NCBI RefSeq assembly: GCF_003932735.1
Contig: NZ_CP033611.1
Location: 62,001 to 126,000 of the forward strand
From: Rickettsiales endosymbiont of Stachyamoeba lipophora
GTDB lineage: Bacteria > Pseudomonadota > Alphaproteobacteria > Rickettsiales > 33-17
Length of the DNA: 64,000 nucleotides
Direction: 5' to 3'
A program made the position numbers and the translations under genes. The notes under the pieces were generated by a model, which did no database searches, was not told the origin of the DNA, and saw only the letters and a program-made list of their open reading frames with translations. Positions 1 through 8,928 of the stretch are shown in pieces. Position 1 is the stretch's first letter. Every line of letters begins with the position of its first letter.

Positions 1-1032
1 GAAGGAAAGGAAGAAAATGGCATAATCAAAAAAATTTATATAGAATTAAAAAAAGTTAACAGAGTACCAGATGTTGAAATTAAGCAAAATATAACCAAAG
101 AATTTAATAGATTAAAAGATATTGTAATTGAAAAAGCAAAACCTACCAATGGGTTGACTGCAGAAAATTTGAATATGATTGTTAACAATTTAGCTCAAGA
201 GCTAATCGAGGAAAGAAAACAATTATCTAAAATTAATAATAGTTTTAAAAATCAAGTGAAGTCAGTAGTTTCTATTGTGGTTATATCTGCAATTTTAGGA
301 GCCCAAGGACTTGCCATACTTTTAGCCACCTCACAAATTGCATTAATTTACGGAGGATTAGGCTTAATTTCCGTTCAATCAGCTCAGATTTTTCAAACCA
401 CAGCCGCCTTATGTTTAACCGCATTAGGCACTTATTCTCAACTAGGCACACTCGGCAATATTGTAAAATCATTACTAAAACAAACCGAGCTTGGTACTGA
501 GGTATTAGAAATTGCTACCACTTACCTAGTTAAACCATTTAAAGAATTTGAACAGGCGATTAAGAACAAACTAACCCCTGAGTTAGATTACTTTAAATAT
601 AAATTGAGTCATAACTGGCTTGAAACTGAAACAATTTTAAAAACCCAAACTTACTTAATGAAAGCGGTCATAGCTTTAGATCCACTTAGAGGCTTAACTG
701 ACAAGCTTGAGAATATCAAATCAACCTTAGATAAAATAGCAAGCCAGGATCAAGACAATAATTTAAAACTTAATATACTTAGCAAAGTTGTAGAAACAAA
801 AATCCAACAACTCAGTGAAATTAAAGATCCTACTTCAAAAGCTACAAATATAATTTTAACTAATATTTATAAAGAATTAGATAAAATTAAGCAAACAATA
901 CAGCAAGAAATAGCCCCTAAGGTTCCTACTGAGCAAACATCAGCTTTAATTAAAAAAATTAACAAATTTTTAGATAACTTTACAACAGAATTTAAACAGC
1001 AGTTTATCCAAGGATCACAGCAACATCTTTAG
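1..1032 (+). CDS. Membrane-hairpin unknown protein, 5' end outside window
   Basis: The reading frame is open from base 1, so the gene starts upstream of the window; at least 343 codons are visible. The N-terminal visible part is lysine/glutamate-rich and probably helical. A long hydrophobic stretch (window bases about 265-450) could form two membrane segments, followed by about 190 residues of amphipathic helix. No known domain is recognised. The hydrophobic region and what follows align by eye with the protein at 1801-3315 (shared IY...SA.I(F/Y) and E(L/I)DY...NxxWL patterns), so the two are probably divergent paralogues on either side of ribE. A TTG at 154 is in frame but has no reason to be the start. 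Function unknown. Confidence 0.7.
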   Translation, partial: EGKEENGIIKKIYIELKKVNRVPDVEIKQNITKEFNRLKDIVIEKAKPTNGLTAENLNMIVNNLAQELIEERKQLSKINNSFKNQVKSVVSIVVISAILGAQGLAILLATSQIALIYGGLGLISVQSAQIFQTTAALCLTALGTYSQLGTLGNIVKSLLKQTELGTEVLEIATTYLVKPFKEFEQAIKNKLTPELDYFKYKLSHNWLETETILKTQTYLMKAVIALDPLRGLTDKLENIKSTLDKIASQDQDNNLKLNILSKVVETKIQQLSEIKDPTSKATNIILTNIYKELDKIKQTIQQEIAPKVPTEQTSALIKKINKFLDNFTTEFKQQFIQGSQQHL

Positions 1033-1039
1033 TTTATAT

Positions 1040-1070
1040 CCTAAACTGAACTTGCTTTAGTTTAGGTTTT
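1040..1070 (+). terminator. Likely rho-independent terminator
   Basis: CCTAAACT (1040-1047) pairs with AGTTTAGG (1059-1066), loop of 11 nt, followed by TTTT. It sits 8 bases after the stop of the first gene and overlaps the last codon of the convergent ribE. Confidence 0.55.
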
Positions 1071-1664
1071 ACTCTGCTCTCTCTGTTCAAGGAAGGCCAC
1101 AATTTGCCGTGCAAAATAATCCACTTCAAAATTAACTAGAGTACCCACCTCATAATGCTTAAAGCTAGTTATTTCCCATGTATGTGGAATAATACATAAA
1201 TGTACTATATTGTTACTCAAATCATTAATAGTTAAAGAAATTCCATCAATGCTAATTGAGCCTCTATGAGCCAAATATTTTTTATACTCAGCAGGAATTT
1301 CAATATCAACATAATAACAATTATCCACCGGGGTAATTTTAATAACACGTGCTATTTGATCAACATGGCCTAATATAATATGCCCACCAAGCTCATCCCC
1401 CATTTTCATTGCAGATTCAATATTAACCAGCTGTCCCTTGCGCCAACTGCCTGCTGTAGTTTTATTAAGAGTATTAACTGAGATATCAAAAGTTAACATA
1501 TCTTCCTTAATCCCCACTACAGTCAAACACACACCATTAGAGGCAACTGAAGCGCCAATTTGCGTTTTTAACGCAGGATTAACTGTAATTTCCACTCTTG
1601 CAGATTGGCTATTTAAATCAATATTATTAATTTCACCTTGATTTTTTATTATTCCAGTAAACAT
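1062..1664 (-). CDS. ribE: Riboflavin synthase, alpha subunit
   Basis: Catalyses dismutation of two 6,7-dimethyl-8-ribityllumazine to riboflavin, the last step of riboflavin synthesis. The 200-residue length and the N-terminus MFTGIIKNQGEI are typical of the family. Two homologous lumazine-binding beta-barrel halves are visible: residues about 1-96, with SNGVCLTV, and about 97-195, with GHIILGHVDQ and the second-half match SISIDGISLTIN. The second-half motif SIDGISLTI is the strongest family signature. The gene is isolated, running against the flanking membrane proteins, and its upstream region is shared with the divergent gene at 1801. No other rib gene is in the window. Confidence 0.95.
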   Translation of the reverse strand: MFTGIIKNQGEINNIDLNSQSARVEITVNPALKTQIGASVASNGVCLTVVGIKEDMLTFDISVNTLNKTTAGSWRKGQLVNIESAMKMGDELGGHIILGHVDQIARVIKITPVDNCYYVDIEIPAEYKKYLAHRGSISIDGISLTINDLSNNIVHLCIIPHTWEITSFKHYEVGTLVNFEVDYFARQIVAFLEQREQSKT

Positions 1665-1728
1665 TTTTAATTATTTCTCTTGAAAAGATTAAATTTTTTA
1701 TTAAAAATAATTTTAATATTAAATGCAT

Positions 1729-1759
1729 AGTAGCTTTCAAAGCTACTTTATGTTATAAT
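1729..1759 (+). promoter_or_regulatory. Palindrome next to a -10 box
   Basis: AGTAGCTTT-C-AAAGCTACT (1729-1747) is a perfect 9-bp inverted repeat with a single central base. It is followed by TGTTATAAT, an extended -10 (TATAAT at 1754-1759), 41 bases before the ATG at 1801. The position covers where -35 would lie, so an operator is possible. Role is inferred. Confidence 0.4.
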
Positions 1760-1800
1760 ACGTAAAAATAAAATATAGCAACTTGAAAAGCAAGGTCTTT

Positions 1801-3315
1801 ATGTCAAATCTTACTCCTACTGCAGAATTAGCAGAGAAAACTCGTAAAAAATTAAAAGACGACTTAAGAGCAGGTTATAAAGCGCAAAAAGGCTTTAAAG
1901 CAGAATTATTTAAGGATAGCCTCTTTACCCAATATGCAGCGATGGCAGCAGGATCTCATAAATTTACTACAACTAAAATTCAAAATGCAGGACTAGCATC
2001 CCACCTAGAAACCGTTCAAGACAAAATAAATGGCGCAGTTAAAGATATTAACAAAGCATTAGAGGGTTTAGAAACTATAGATCTTAATGGTATTGATTTA
2101 AATATTCCAGATCAAAATAGCGATCCCGCAATTAAATACAGCAACTTATTAGGCTCAGCAAATTTGCTAGAATTCACAAATATAGCAAATATTCAGGCTT
2201 CTGAAAATCTAGATACAGAAGCAATGAATCCCGATAATAAGCTAGCACAAATTCAAAAGTGCCAAACAGACATTATAGTCGCCCTAAAAAAACTAAAAGA
2301 CCAAGGCAGATTTGACGACGATTTGCTAGCAGAGAGTCATTTAAATACAAATGAAATAACTAACCTATTTACAAGCATTGCTAACAACCTAATCAAAGAA
2401 AAAACTAAATCTATAACAACCAACAAAAAATATAATCAAAACATAACTAAAGCTGCTTTATGGGTGGTGGCAGGGTTATTAGTTGGTGGAGTAGCAACAG
2501 TTGCCGCTTTATATGTAACCGGTAATTTAGGCATGATTTATGCAACTTCCGTCGCTGTATCCGGCCATTCAGCTTCTATTTATAAAAGCTTATCATATTA
2601 CTCAAATGCAGCTTTAAACTATTTCCATAGATTAGATAAAAACTTTGCTATCCTTGATTCCCTTAAAAAAGGAACCTATTTAGGTGCAGCTGCTTACATA
2701 ATTTCTTCAGTATTATTTGAAAAGCAAGTTAAAGACCTAAAGAATTGGCTGGTTAGCAATCCGGGGATGGAAATTGATTACGCTGTATTTAAATCAAAAA
2801 GCAATCTCAGATGGCTTAACTCTGATTGGATGGATGCTCAAACTGAACTGGAAATTAGGCAAAACTTAATTGAAATGTTCGCCGCAATGGATAGAAGTAA
2901 GGATGACAACTTTAAGCAACGTGCAAACGTTAAACTAGAAGTATTAAAAGCTAAAACACCAAGAGATTTTCTTACTGATGTTAACGAGCTAAGGACTCAA
3001 TTTTGTTATTTACCTAATCTTAAGGATGGTCAAGTAAATGCCCGTAATAATTTAGATAAACTGATAAACAAGAATCTTACAAAGCTAGAGGAATTGCAAG
3101 CTAAAGGTCTAGGCCTAGATTCCGTATCAGTTAACGTCATATTACAAAGAATTTACAGCAATGTTAGTATAATACAACAATTCATTACCAGTACCACTGA
3201 TACAGAGATTCTACCAGCGACGAAGGAGGCATTGAATGTTTGTATTGCAACCTTAATTGGCCCTAATGGATATTTTAAACCAGCAGAACAAGCTCCTGAA
3301 CAAGCTCTCCTCTAG
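1801..3315 (+). CDS. Membrane-hairpin unknown protein
   Basis: Encodes 504 residues from the ATG at 1801, which has AAGG about 8 bases upstream; an in-frame TTG at 1783 is less likely. Residues 1-210 are charged and helical without signal peptide. Residues about 217-265 are hydrophobic (two adjacent segments with GLLVGGVATVAALYV), another hydrophobic patch lies near 295-312, and the remaining about 190 residues are soluble and helical. No family recognised. The central and C-terminal parts resemble the protein encoded at the left edge of the window, suggesting an ancient duplication around ribE. A host-directed or envelope role is possible but not shown by the sequence. Confidence 0.75.
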   Translation: MSNLTPTAELAEKTRKKLKDDLRAGYKAQKGFKAELFKDSLFTQYAAMAAGSHKFTTTKIQNAGLASHLETVQDKINGAVKDINKALEGLETIDLNGIDLNIPDQNSDPAIKYSNLLGSANLLEFTNIANIQASENLDTEAMNPDNKLAQIQKCQTDIIVALKKLKDQGRFDDDLLAESHLNTNEITNLFTSIANNLIKEKTKSITTNKKYNQNITKAALWVVAGLLVGGVATVAALYVTGNLGMIYATSVAVSGHSASIYKSLSYYSNAALNYFHRLDKNFAILDSLKKGTYLGAAAYIISSVLFEKQVKDLKNWLVSNPGMEIDYAVFKSKSNLRWLNSDWMDAQTELEIRQNLIEMFAAMDRSKDDNFKQRANVKLEVLKAKTPRDFLTDVNELRTQFCYLPNLKDGQVNARNNLDKLINKNLTKLEELQAKGLGLDSVSVNVILQRIYSNVSIIQQFITSTTDTEILPATKEALNVCIATLIGPNGYFKPAEQAPEQALL

Positions 3316-3429
3316 TGAATCAAACCACAAGGTAAGGTACTTAATTTCTATCTACCAATATAAGCTCTTGATTTTTTGGCAGACTTTAATATTTTAATTG
3401 AAGATGCCAAATTCAAGGGCTTATAATTT

Positions 3430-4428
3430 ATGTATCCTACCACTCGTTTAAGACGACTTAGAAACCAACCATGGCTACGCGATATTGTAGCTGAAAATGT
3501 AATAACTACCGATGATTTAATCTGGCCATGCTTTATCACAGAAGGAACAAACCTTCTAAAAGCAATCCCTACCCTTCTCGATGTTTATAGATATTCGATT
3601 GATCAGCTGCTGATTAAATTAGAAGAAGCGGTAGAACTAGGCATTAAAGCCATTGCCATATTCCCAAGCATTGATCCAAAGCTGAAGGATGAAATGGGCA
3701 CTGAAGCTTTAAATCCAGATAATTTACTTAGCAGAGCTGTTAAGGCCATTAAAAATAAATATCCAGAATTAGGAATCATTTGCGATGTAGCGCTTGATCC
3801 TTACACCACCCACGGTCATGATGGAGTGTTAAACGACCAAGAATTAGTGGACAATGACCGCACGATTGAAATTTTAACCAAGCAAGCTTTAAATTTAGTT
3901 CAGGCCGGATGCAGCATGGTAGCGCCTTCTGATATGATGGATGGTAGAATTGGTGCTATTCGTCATGCTTTAGATCAGCAAGGGTTTTACGACATCCCTA
4001 TCCTTGCCTACGCAGCCAAATATGCCTCAGGACTGTATGCAAGTTTTAGGGATGCAGTGGGATCAAGTAGCACTCTACAAAAAAAGGATAAAAAACATTA
4101 TCAAATGAACCCGGCAAATGCTCGAGAAGCATTAAGAGAAATAGAATTAGATATCAGAGAAGGAGCAGATATTATAATGATAAAACCTGGCACTCTTTAT
4201 TTAGATATTATAGCACGAGCATTTGATAATTTTAATACACCTATTTTTGCCTATCATGTCAGCAGCGAGTATGCAATGCTTAAGTTTGCTGCGGCTAATA
4301 ACGCACTAAATTATAATAAAACCTTGATTGAAACCATGATTTGCTTTAAACGTGCTGGATGTAGTGGCATTATATCTTATGCTGCTATTGATGTTGCAAA
4401 AATCTTAAAACTAGGAGAAACCTTATGA
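3430..4428 (+). CDS. hemB: Delta-aminolevulinic acid dehydratase (porphobilinogen synthase)
   Basis: Condenses two 5-aminolevulinate molecules to porphobilinogen in heme synthesis. The 332-residue length is normal. The two active-site lysines are visible: Lys197 in LAYAAKYAS and the Schiff-base Lys252 in IMIKPG. The metal site reads CDVALDPYTTHGHDG: aspartates replace the zinc cysteines, as in Mg/K-type alphaproteobacterial enzymes. The N-terminus RLRRLRNQPWLRD is also typical. The stop codon overlaps the start of the sco1-like gene by 4 bases (ATGA), so the two are translationally coupled. Together with hemF at 37779 it shows that this organism makes its own heme. Confidence 0.96.
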   Translation: MYPTTRLRRLRNQPWLRDIVAENVITTDDLIWPCFITEGTNLLKAIPTLLDVYRYSIDQLLIKLEEAVELGIKAIAIFPSIDPKLKDEMGTEALNPDNLLSRAVKAIKNKYPELGIICDVALDPYTTHGHDGVLNDQELVDNDRTIEILTKQALNLVQAGCSMVAPSDMMDGRIGAIRHALDQQGFYDIPILAYAAKYASGLYASFRDAVGSSSTLQKKDKKHYQMNPANAREALREIELDIREGADIIMIKPGTLYLDIIARAFDNFNTPIFAYHVSSEYAMLKFAAANNALNYNKTLIETMICFKRAGCSGIISYAAIDVAKILKLGETL

Positions 4429-4979
4429 AGCGACTTATTTTAGGCATTATTATTTGCTTTTTTACCAATTTTGCCAATGCTGAGAAAGCTGCAATTGGCG
4501 GCCAATTCCAATTAATTGATACTCAAAATCAAACTGTAACAGAAAAGGCGTTATTAGGGAAATATACATTAATATATTTTGGGTTTACCACCTGCCCTCA
4601 TATATGCCCTATGGCCGTAAATAATATGTCTAACGTTTATGACTATCTCACTGAAAAAGAGATTAAGAAAGTTGGTATGTATTTTATTACAGTTGACCCT
4701 AGACGTGATGATATTAAAAAACTCACCGATTTTATGAGTAACTTTGATCCTAAAATTGTTGGTCTAACTGGTCACAAAGAGCAAATTGAACAAGCTATTA
4801 ATTCATATCGTGTATTTACACAAGAAACCCAGGAAGTGAATGATAAAGGCGAATATTTAATTAACCACTCAAGCTTTATTTATTTAATGGGTCCAGATGG
4901 CAATTATATCACCCATTTTGAGCATGAGGCAACCGGTAAGGCTATGGCAAAACGGCTTAAATCATTACTTAAGAAATAA
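4425..4979 (+). CDS. SCO1/SenC copper chaperone
   Basis: Thioredoxin-fold copper protein that helps assemble the CuA site of cytochrome c oxidase. Residues 1-19 form a signal peptide or membrane anchor (MKRLILGIIICFFTNFANA). The copper ligands are Cys57 and Cys61 in TTCPHICPM, and the distal ligand is the His of NHSSFIYLMGPDG. The 184-residue length fits the family. The start overlaps hemB by 4 bases. The protein implies that an aa3-type oxidase is encoded elsewhere, in addition to the cytochrome bd encoded at 38.7-41.1 kb. Confidence 0.92.
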   Translation: MKRLILGIIICFFTNFANAEKAAIGGQFQLIDTQNQTVTEKALLGKYTLIYFGFTTCPHICPMAVNNMSNVYDYLTEKEIKKVGMYFITVDPRRDDIKKLTDFMSNFDPKIVGLTGHKEQIEQAINSYRVFTQETQEVNDKGEYLINHSSFIYLMGPDGNYITHFEHEATGKAMAKRLKSLLKK

Positions 4980-4989
4980 ATTCTAAACT

Positions 4990-5658
4990 ATGGCAGTGAT
5001 TTTAATTTTAGATGATGATGATAAATTAAGATCACTGCTACATAAATATTTAACCGATCAGCATTTTTTATGCTTTACAGCTTCTAATACTGAGCAAGCC
5101 AAGAAAATTCTTCTCAACGAAAAAATTGATCTTATAATTTTAGATGTCATGATGCCGGGCGAATCTGGTATTAACTTCGCTTCGTTTTTGAAATCCCATA
5201 ATTTATATAATAACATTGCCATTTTAATGTTGAGTGCGCTTGGTGATGCTTCCAGCCGCATTAACGGCCTTGAAGTAGGTGCCGATGATTATCTTGGCAA
5301 ACCTTTTGAACCTAAGGAATTATTACTTAGAATACAAAAACTTATTACCCGTACTACCTATGATCACAGCAATATAGTTGAATTTGGTGAATTAATATTT
5401 AACCTAAAAAGCTTAAAGTTGCATAAATCAGGGCAACCCATTGATTTAAGCTCAACCGAAGCAAGCTTATTAAAAATTTTAGCATCCAAGCTTAACCATC
5501 CTTTTAGTAGGGAAGAGTTAGCACAACTTAATTTTGGGATTAGCGATCGTTCGGTTGATGTTCAAATTGTACGCCTTAGAGTTAAAATTGAAGATGACTC
5601 TAAAAAACCTAAATATATTATCACCGTACGTAACCAGGGATATGGGCTATTTATATAA
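4990..5658 (+). CDS. OmpR/PhoB-family response regulator
   Basis: Two-domain transcriptional regulator. The receiver domain (about 1-120) has the acidic cluster DDDD at residues 8-11, phosphoacceptor Asp52 in ILDVMMPGESG, Ser82 and Lys104 in GKPFEP. The C-terminal winged helix (about 128-222) carries the recognition-helix pattern RSVDVQIVRLRVKIE and the wing ending YIITVRNQGYGLF. It is followed after 10 bases by the kinase gene and presumably forms a pair with it. It resembles the single OmpR-type pair retained by Rickettsiales. Target genes cannot be read from the sequence. Confidence 0.93.
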   Translation: MAVILILDDDDKLRSLLHKYLTDQHFLCFTASNTEQAKKILLNEKIDLIILDVMMPGESGINFASFLKSHNLYNNIAILMLSALGDASSRINGLEVGADDYLGKPFEPKELLLRIQKLITRTTYDHSNIVEFGELIFNLKSLKLHKSGQPIDLSSTEASLLKILASKLNHPFSREELAQLNFGISDRSVDVQIVRLRVKIEDDSKKPKYIITVRNQGYGLFI

Positions 5659-5668
5659 GTATCTATAT

Positions 5669-6994
5669 ATGAAAAATATTAAAATCATCGTTAAAAAATT
5701 ACAACCACAATCGTTATTCGCAAGATTTTTAGCTATTATTCTAATTCCTTGGTTTACTTTGCAAGCCATTACTATTTACATCTTTTTTGATCGCCATTGG
5801 GAGGGTGTAAGCTATTATATGAAACAATCTCTTATTAATGATATTAGAATCATTGTAAGACTTTATAACGATCAGTTGTATCAAGAAGAACAAATTATTG
5901 ATTATGCAGCCAATTATTTATCTTTTGAAATTAAAAAAATTAGCAGGCAGGATGCAGTAAACTTAATTAATAAAAGCAACAAACATAAAATATTACAACA
6001 TCTTTCGCGTGAACTGCAAGGAGTCCTTGATGAGGAATTTGGCCTATACCAAGATAAGCAAGATCAAGATATTATAATTATTACCAAACAAAGAAACAAT
6101 TATTATTTAATAGAGATTCCGCGCAAGAGAATTATCACGCCTACTATTGGTATATTTTTAACTTGGATAGTTTCTTCTGCTATCATTCTAATTGTAATTG
6201 CCATTATTTTTATGCGTAATCAAGTAAGATCGATTATAAAACTAGCAACAGCCGCTGAAAGCTTTGGTAGAGGCCAAGATATCAGCAATTTCAAGCCGGA
6301 AGGTGCTAGAGAAGTTAGAATTGCAGGAATAAATTTTTTAAAAATGAAGGATCGGATCGAACAACAATTTACTCAAAGAACTCTTATGCTAGCAGGGGTT
6401 TCGCATGATTTAAAAACCCCTCTAACACGGATCAAATTAAGGCTGGCTATGCTACCAGAAAATAGCGAGATCGAAGCAATTCAAGAAGATATCAATGAAA
6501 TGCAATATATGATCAGTGAATATTTAGAGTTAATTAGCTCGCAAGATGAGTTAGAAGATTTTAATGAAATTGATATTATTGAAATGATTAAAGATATTAT
6601 CAAAAAATTTGATATCCATAATATTGAATTTAGTCCCCAATTTGCTGAATTACAAATTCTAATTAAGCCTTTTTCTCTTAAACGAGCTATAATTAACATC
6701 ATTGATAACGCTTTTAAACATGGCGATAAAGTTTGGATTGACATACGTAAAGACTTTGAAACCATAAAGATTATTATTGAAGATAATGGCCCGGGAATCC
6801 CTAAGGAGGAGGAGGATAAAATCTTTAAGGCATTCTATAGAGCTGATTATGCACGCAATTTAAACAAAGCCGGCGCAGGCCTAGGACTTGCCATTTCTCA
6901 AAATATTATACTTACTCATGGTGGTAATATATATGTTTCTAAAAGAAATTATAAATTGAACGGCGCCAGCTTTGTAATTGAATTACCTAGTTAA
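5669..6994 (+). CDS. EnvZ-like sensor histidine kinase
   Basis: Membrane kinase partner of the regulator upstream. From ATG 5669 it is 441 residues; ATG 5642 is an alternative start, while earlier in-frame starts would overlap the regulator deeply. A membrane segment near the N-terminus (LFARFLAIILIPWFTLQ), a short sensor loop of about 110 residues and a second segment (IFLTWIVSSAIILIVIAIIF) precede a HAMP-like linker. The HisKA motif AGVSHDLKTPLTR puts the phosphorylated His at 246. ATPase boxes are NIIDNAFKHG, EDNGPGIP and GAGLGLAIS. All catalytic residues are present, so the kinase should be active. Confidence 0.92.
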   Translation: MKNIKIIVKKLQPQSLFARFLAIILIPWFTLQAITIYIFFDRHWEGVSYYMKQSLINDIRIIVRLYNDQLYQEEQIIDYAANYLSFEIKKISRQDAVNLINKSNKHKILQHLSRELQGVLDEEFGLYQDKQDQDIIIITKQRNNYYLIEIPRKRIITPTIGIFLTWIVSSAIILIVIAIIFMRNQVRSIIKLATAAESFGRGQDISNFKPEGAREVRIAGINFLKMKDRIEQQFTQRTLMLAGVSHDLKTPLTRIKLRLAMLPENSEIEAIQEDINEMQYMISEYLELISSQDELEDFNEIDIIEMIKDIIKKFDIHNIEFSPQFAELQILIKPFSLKRAIINIIDNAFKHGDKVWIDIRKDFETIKIIIEDNGPGIPKEEEDKIFKAFYRADYARNLNKAGAGLGLAISQNIILTHGGNIYVSKRNYKLNGASFVIELPS

Positions 6995-7115
6995 CCACCT
7001 CTTAATTTTACTTCAAGTGTATTATTTGTTTATTAATTTTTAAATTACCCTCACTGGTAATTGATTTTAAATTAAAAATATTTTATTTAAGCTTAATTTA
7101 AGGAATGGCATAGTA

Positions 7116-7553
7116 ATGCTTGAGAAATACAGTAAGAAAAAACCAAATTCTAGCTTTGCTACAAAAATAGCTAAATAAAGAAAACATCTATTTAACGTAC
7201 CAAAAGAAGCATTTTTTAATAAAATTTTTCCCTTTTCAACTTATAAGCCTACAAAAATTTTATTTAATTTAAATCGCACAGTAAGAGCAGAACTTACTGA
7301 GATCTTTCGGAATGATCCAATAACTATCTCTTTTGATAAAAATGAAAATCTTAAAAACAATATAAGTATTAGAGAATTTATTATTATAGCGACTGCTGTT
7401 TTGAAAGTAGGTTTATCAATATTGAGTTAATTTAAAAAGTAGAACATATTTTTTAGACTATCCTGAAAAAACCTTTCATGCTGATTTCTTAAAATCATCA
7501 AATTTTCAAGCAGAATATAGTAGATTAACGGCAACAGCGCTCACTATTATATA
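7116..7553 (+). pseudogene. Decayed gene with HxxFL motif remnant
   Basis: ATG 7116 opens a frame interrupted by TAA at 7176 but then readable in the same frame to TAA at 7428, coding for protein-like sequence (HLFNVPKEAFFNKIFPF and onward). Coding character resumes in another frame to 7553 with HADFLKSSNFQAEYSRL. That last piece resembles the HPSFLQAAGINYTRF motif of the F-box-like repeats in the protein at 20284 and HPTFNQAATHAQRF in the protein at 29377. This suggests a broken member of that group. At least one stop and one frameshift are present; the relationship is by eye only. Confidence 0.45.
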
Positions 7554-7872
7554 ATTAAAAAACAATCAGCTGCTCTACAAGCTTCCAACCCAGATAGCTA
7601 AGCTTACAAAGCTACACACAGACCTTACTTCCAAGCAACAAAATTTTAAATTATTATAATAACCTACACAGCTCATATTTTAAAAATCTTAGTATTAGTT
7701 ATCTTTTGCAACACTGAAGAGCTATGAACTAATAAAAGCATAAAAGAGTATATTCTCAATTTAAATCAATATTATAGGATAATAATTACCTACTGGCCTA
7801 TTTAACAACACAGCAAAAATGTTTACAAATTAATTTTTTTGTATTATTATTAATAATTAGCAAACACGAGAG
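7554..7872. other. Gene-free stretch
   Basis: AT-rich with scattered stops in all frames. It may be the decayed tail of the relic upstream and must hold the promoter of the gene at 7873. No RNA gene, repeat or clear promoter was seen. Confidence 0.5.
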
Positions 7873-8763
7873 ATGGTTTGGTTTATGGGATTCTTTGATA
7901 TAAAAATTGATTTCTCACCTTTGATAACAGAATTATCTCGTATTCCAGCTGCTACAGATGAAAATAATTTCTTAAATGATGCTTTAAAAGACATCTTAGT
8001 TATCATTAATTCATCTGTGGAAGGATTAAATCTAAGCCAAGTGTTAACTGATAATTTTCATTCTTTAACACCCACAGAAAAGAAAAATGTAAAAGCTATA
8101 CATAATGCTTTAATTAAATTTATTAATGGGGATAATTTAGTTAAATTTTTAAAAGGTGCCCATTTTGTAATTGAAGATAATGGCGAGCTTTTTCAGCATT
8201 TTAATACAACTGGCTTAGTAGCAGCCCGCCATTCTTCCCACTACCCTACAGCGGCAGACAAGATTGAAGGAGGCATCAGAGCAGGAAACCTATTTAAAGA
8301 AATTTTGATAGGTAAAACTACAGATAAAGATAATAAAACCATTACATTTATTCAATTAGAAAGTCACATTGTTGACTTAAAGCTCACTTTTAACCTTATT
8401 AAAATTCTTCATTCTATTAAAGAACTTATCCTACATATGTGTGACTATATTGTATATAAAGCCACTGGCAAAAATGTTGGACAATATGGTCTTTCTGAAC
8501 ATACTGAACACCACAAACCTATACGTATTAAGCAACATTCCCCAAGAGCCCAAGATATAATAGCCCCGCAAAACAATACCACACCAGACACAACATCAAA
8601 GCTAAACAAGATATCCAAACAAGATACCAGAGAAAAACAGCAAGAGAAGCATAAAAGCAAAAAGGGAAAACAAGGTACTAACACTAAAGCTAGATATACA
8701 ACTAATACTAAGCATACTACCAAGGTAAAATTGCAACCTAAAATACAGGATAACGGCCGTTAA
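7873..8763 (+). CDS. Unknown protein with a basic, disordered tail
   Basis: Encodes 296 residues; the ATG at 7873 is preceded by CGAGAGATG, a weak ribosome site, and Met5 is an alternative start. Residues 1-205 are mixed polar/hydrophobic and probably helical. Residues about 215-296 are low-complexity and rich in Lys, Gln, Thr and Asn (KQQEKHKSKKGKQGTNTK), so positively charged and probably disordered. No domain recognised. There is no signal peptide or clear membrane segment. Such tails are common in secreted effectors and nucleic-acid binders, but neither role is demonstrated. Confidence 0.65.
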   Translation: MVWFMGFFDIKIDFSPLITELSRIPAATDENNFLNDALKDILVIINSSVEGLNLSQVLTDNFHSLTPTEKKNVKAIHNALIKFINGDNLVKFLKGAHFVIEDNGELFQHFNTTGLVAARHSSHYPTAADKIEGGIRAGNLFKEILIGKTTDKDNKTITFIQLESHIVDLKLTFNLIKILHSIKELILHMCDYIVYKATGKNVGQYGLSEHTEHHKPIRIKQHSPRAQDIIAPQNNTTPDTTSKLNKISKQDTREKQQEKHKSKKGKQGTNTKARYTTNTKHTTKVKLQPKIQDNGR

Positions 8764-8869
8764 TTTAGCTAATAAATAACGCTCTCAAGGCTTGAGTCCT
8801 TTTAAACTATATTTTTCCTCACAAGCCCAGTGATCTCAGCATTTTGCTAAGCTAATTCTTTATATTATA

Positions 8870-8898
8870 TTGACATTTAACAGTTACAAAAATATGTT
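8870..8898 (+). promoter_or_regulatory. Sigma-70-type promoter of gltX
   Basis: TTGACA (8870-8875), a 17-base spacer and TATGTT (8893-8898), 31 bases before the gltX ATG. The -35 is consensus and the spacing ideal; the -10 matches four of six positions. Confidence 0.55.
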
Positions 8899-8928
8899 AT
8901 GATAACTTTTTAACTCGAGCCATAGATC

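Noticed and set aside
5534-5668. Upstream extension of the histidine kinase into the regulator gene
   Set aside because: It would overlap the response regulator by 125 bases, while the first membrane helix fits a start at 5669 or 5642.
8784-8806. CTCAAGGCTTGAG with following T bases as a terminator
   Set aside because: The arms leave a loop of only one to three bases and the T-run is short and interrupted.
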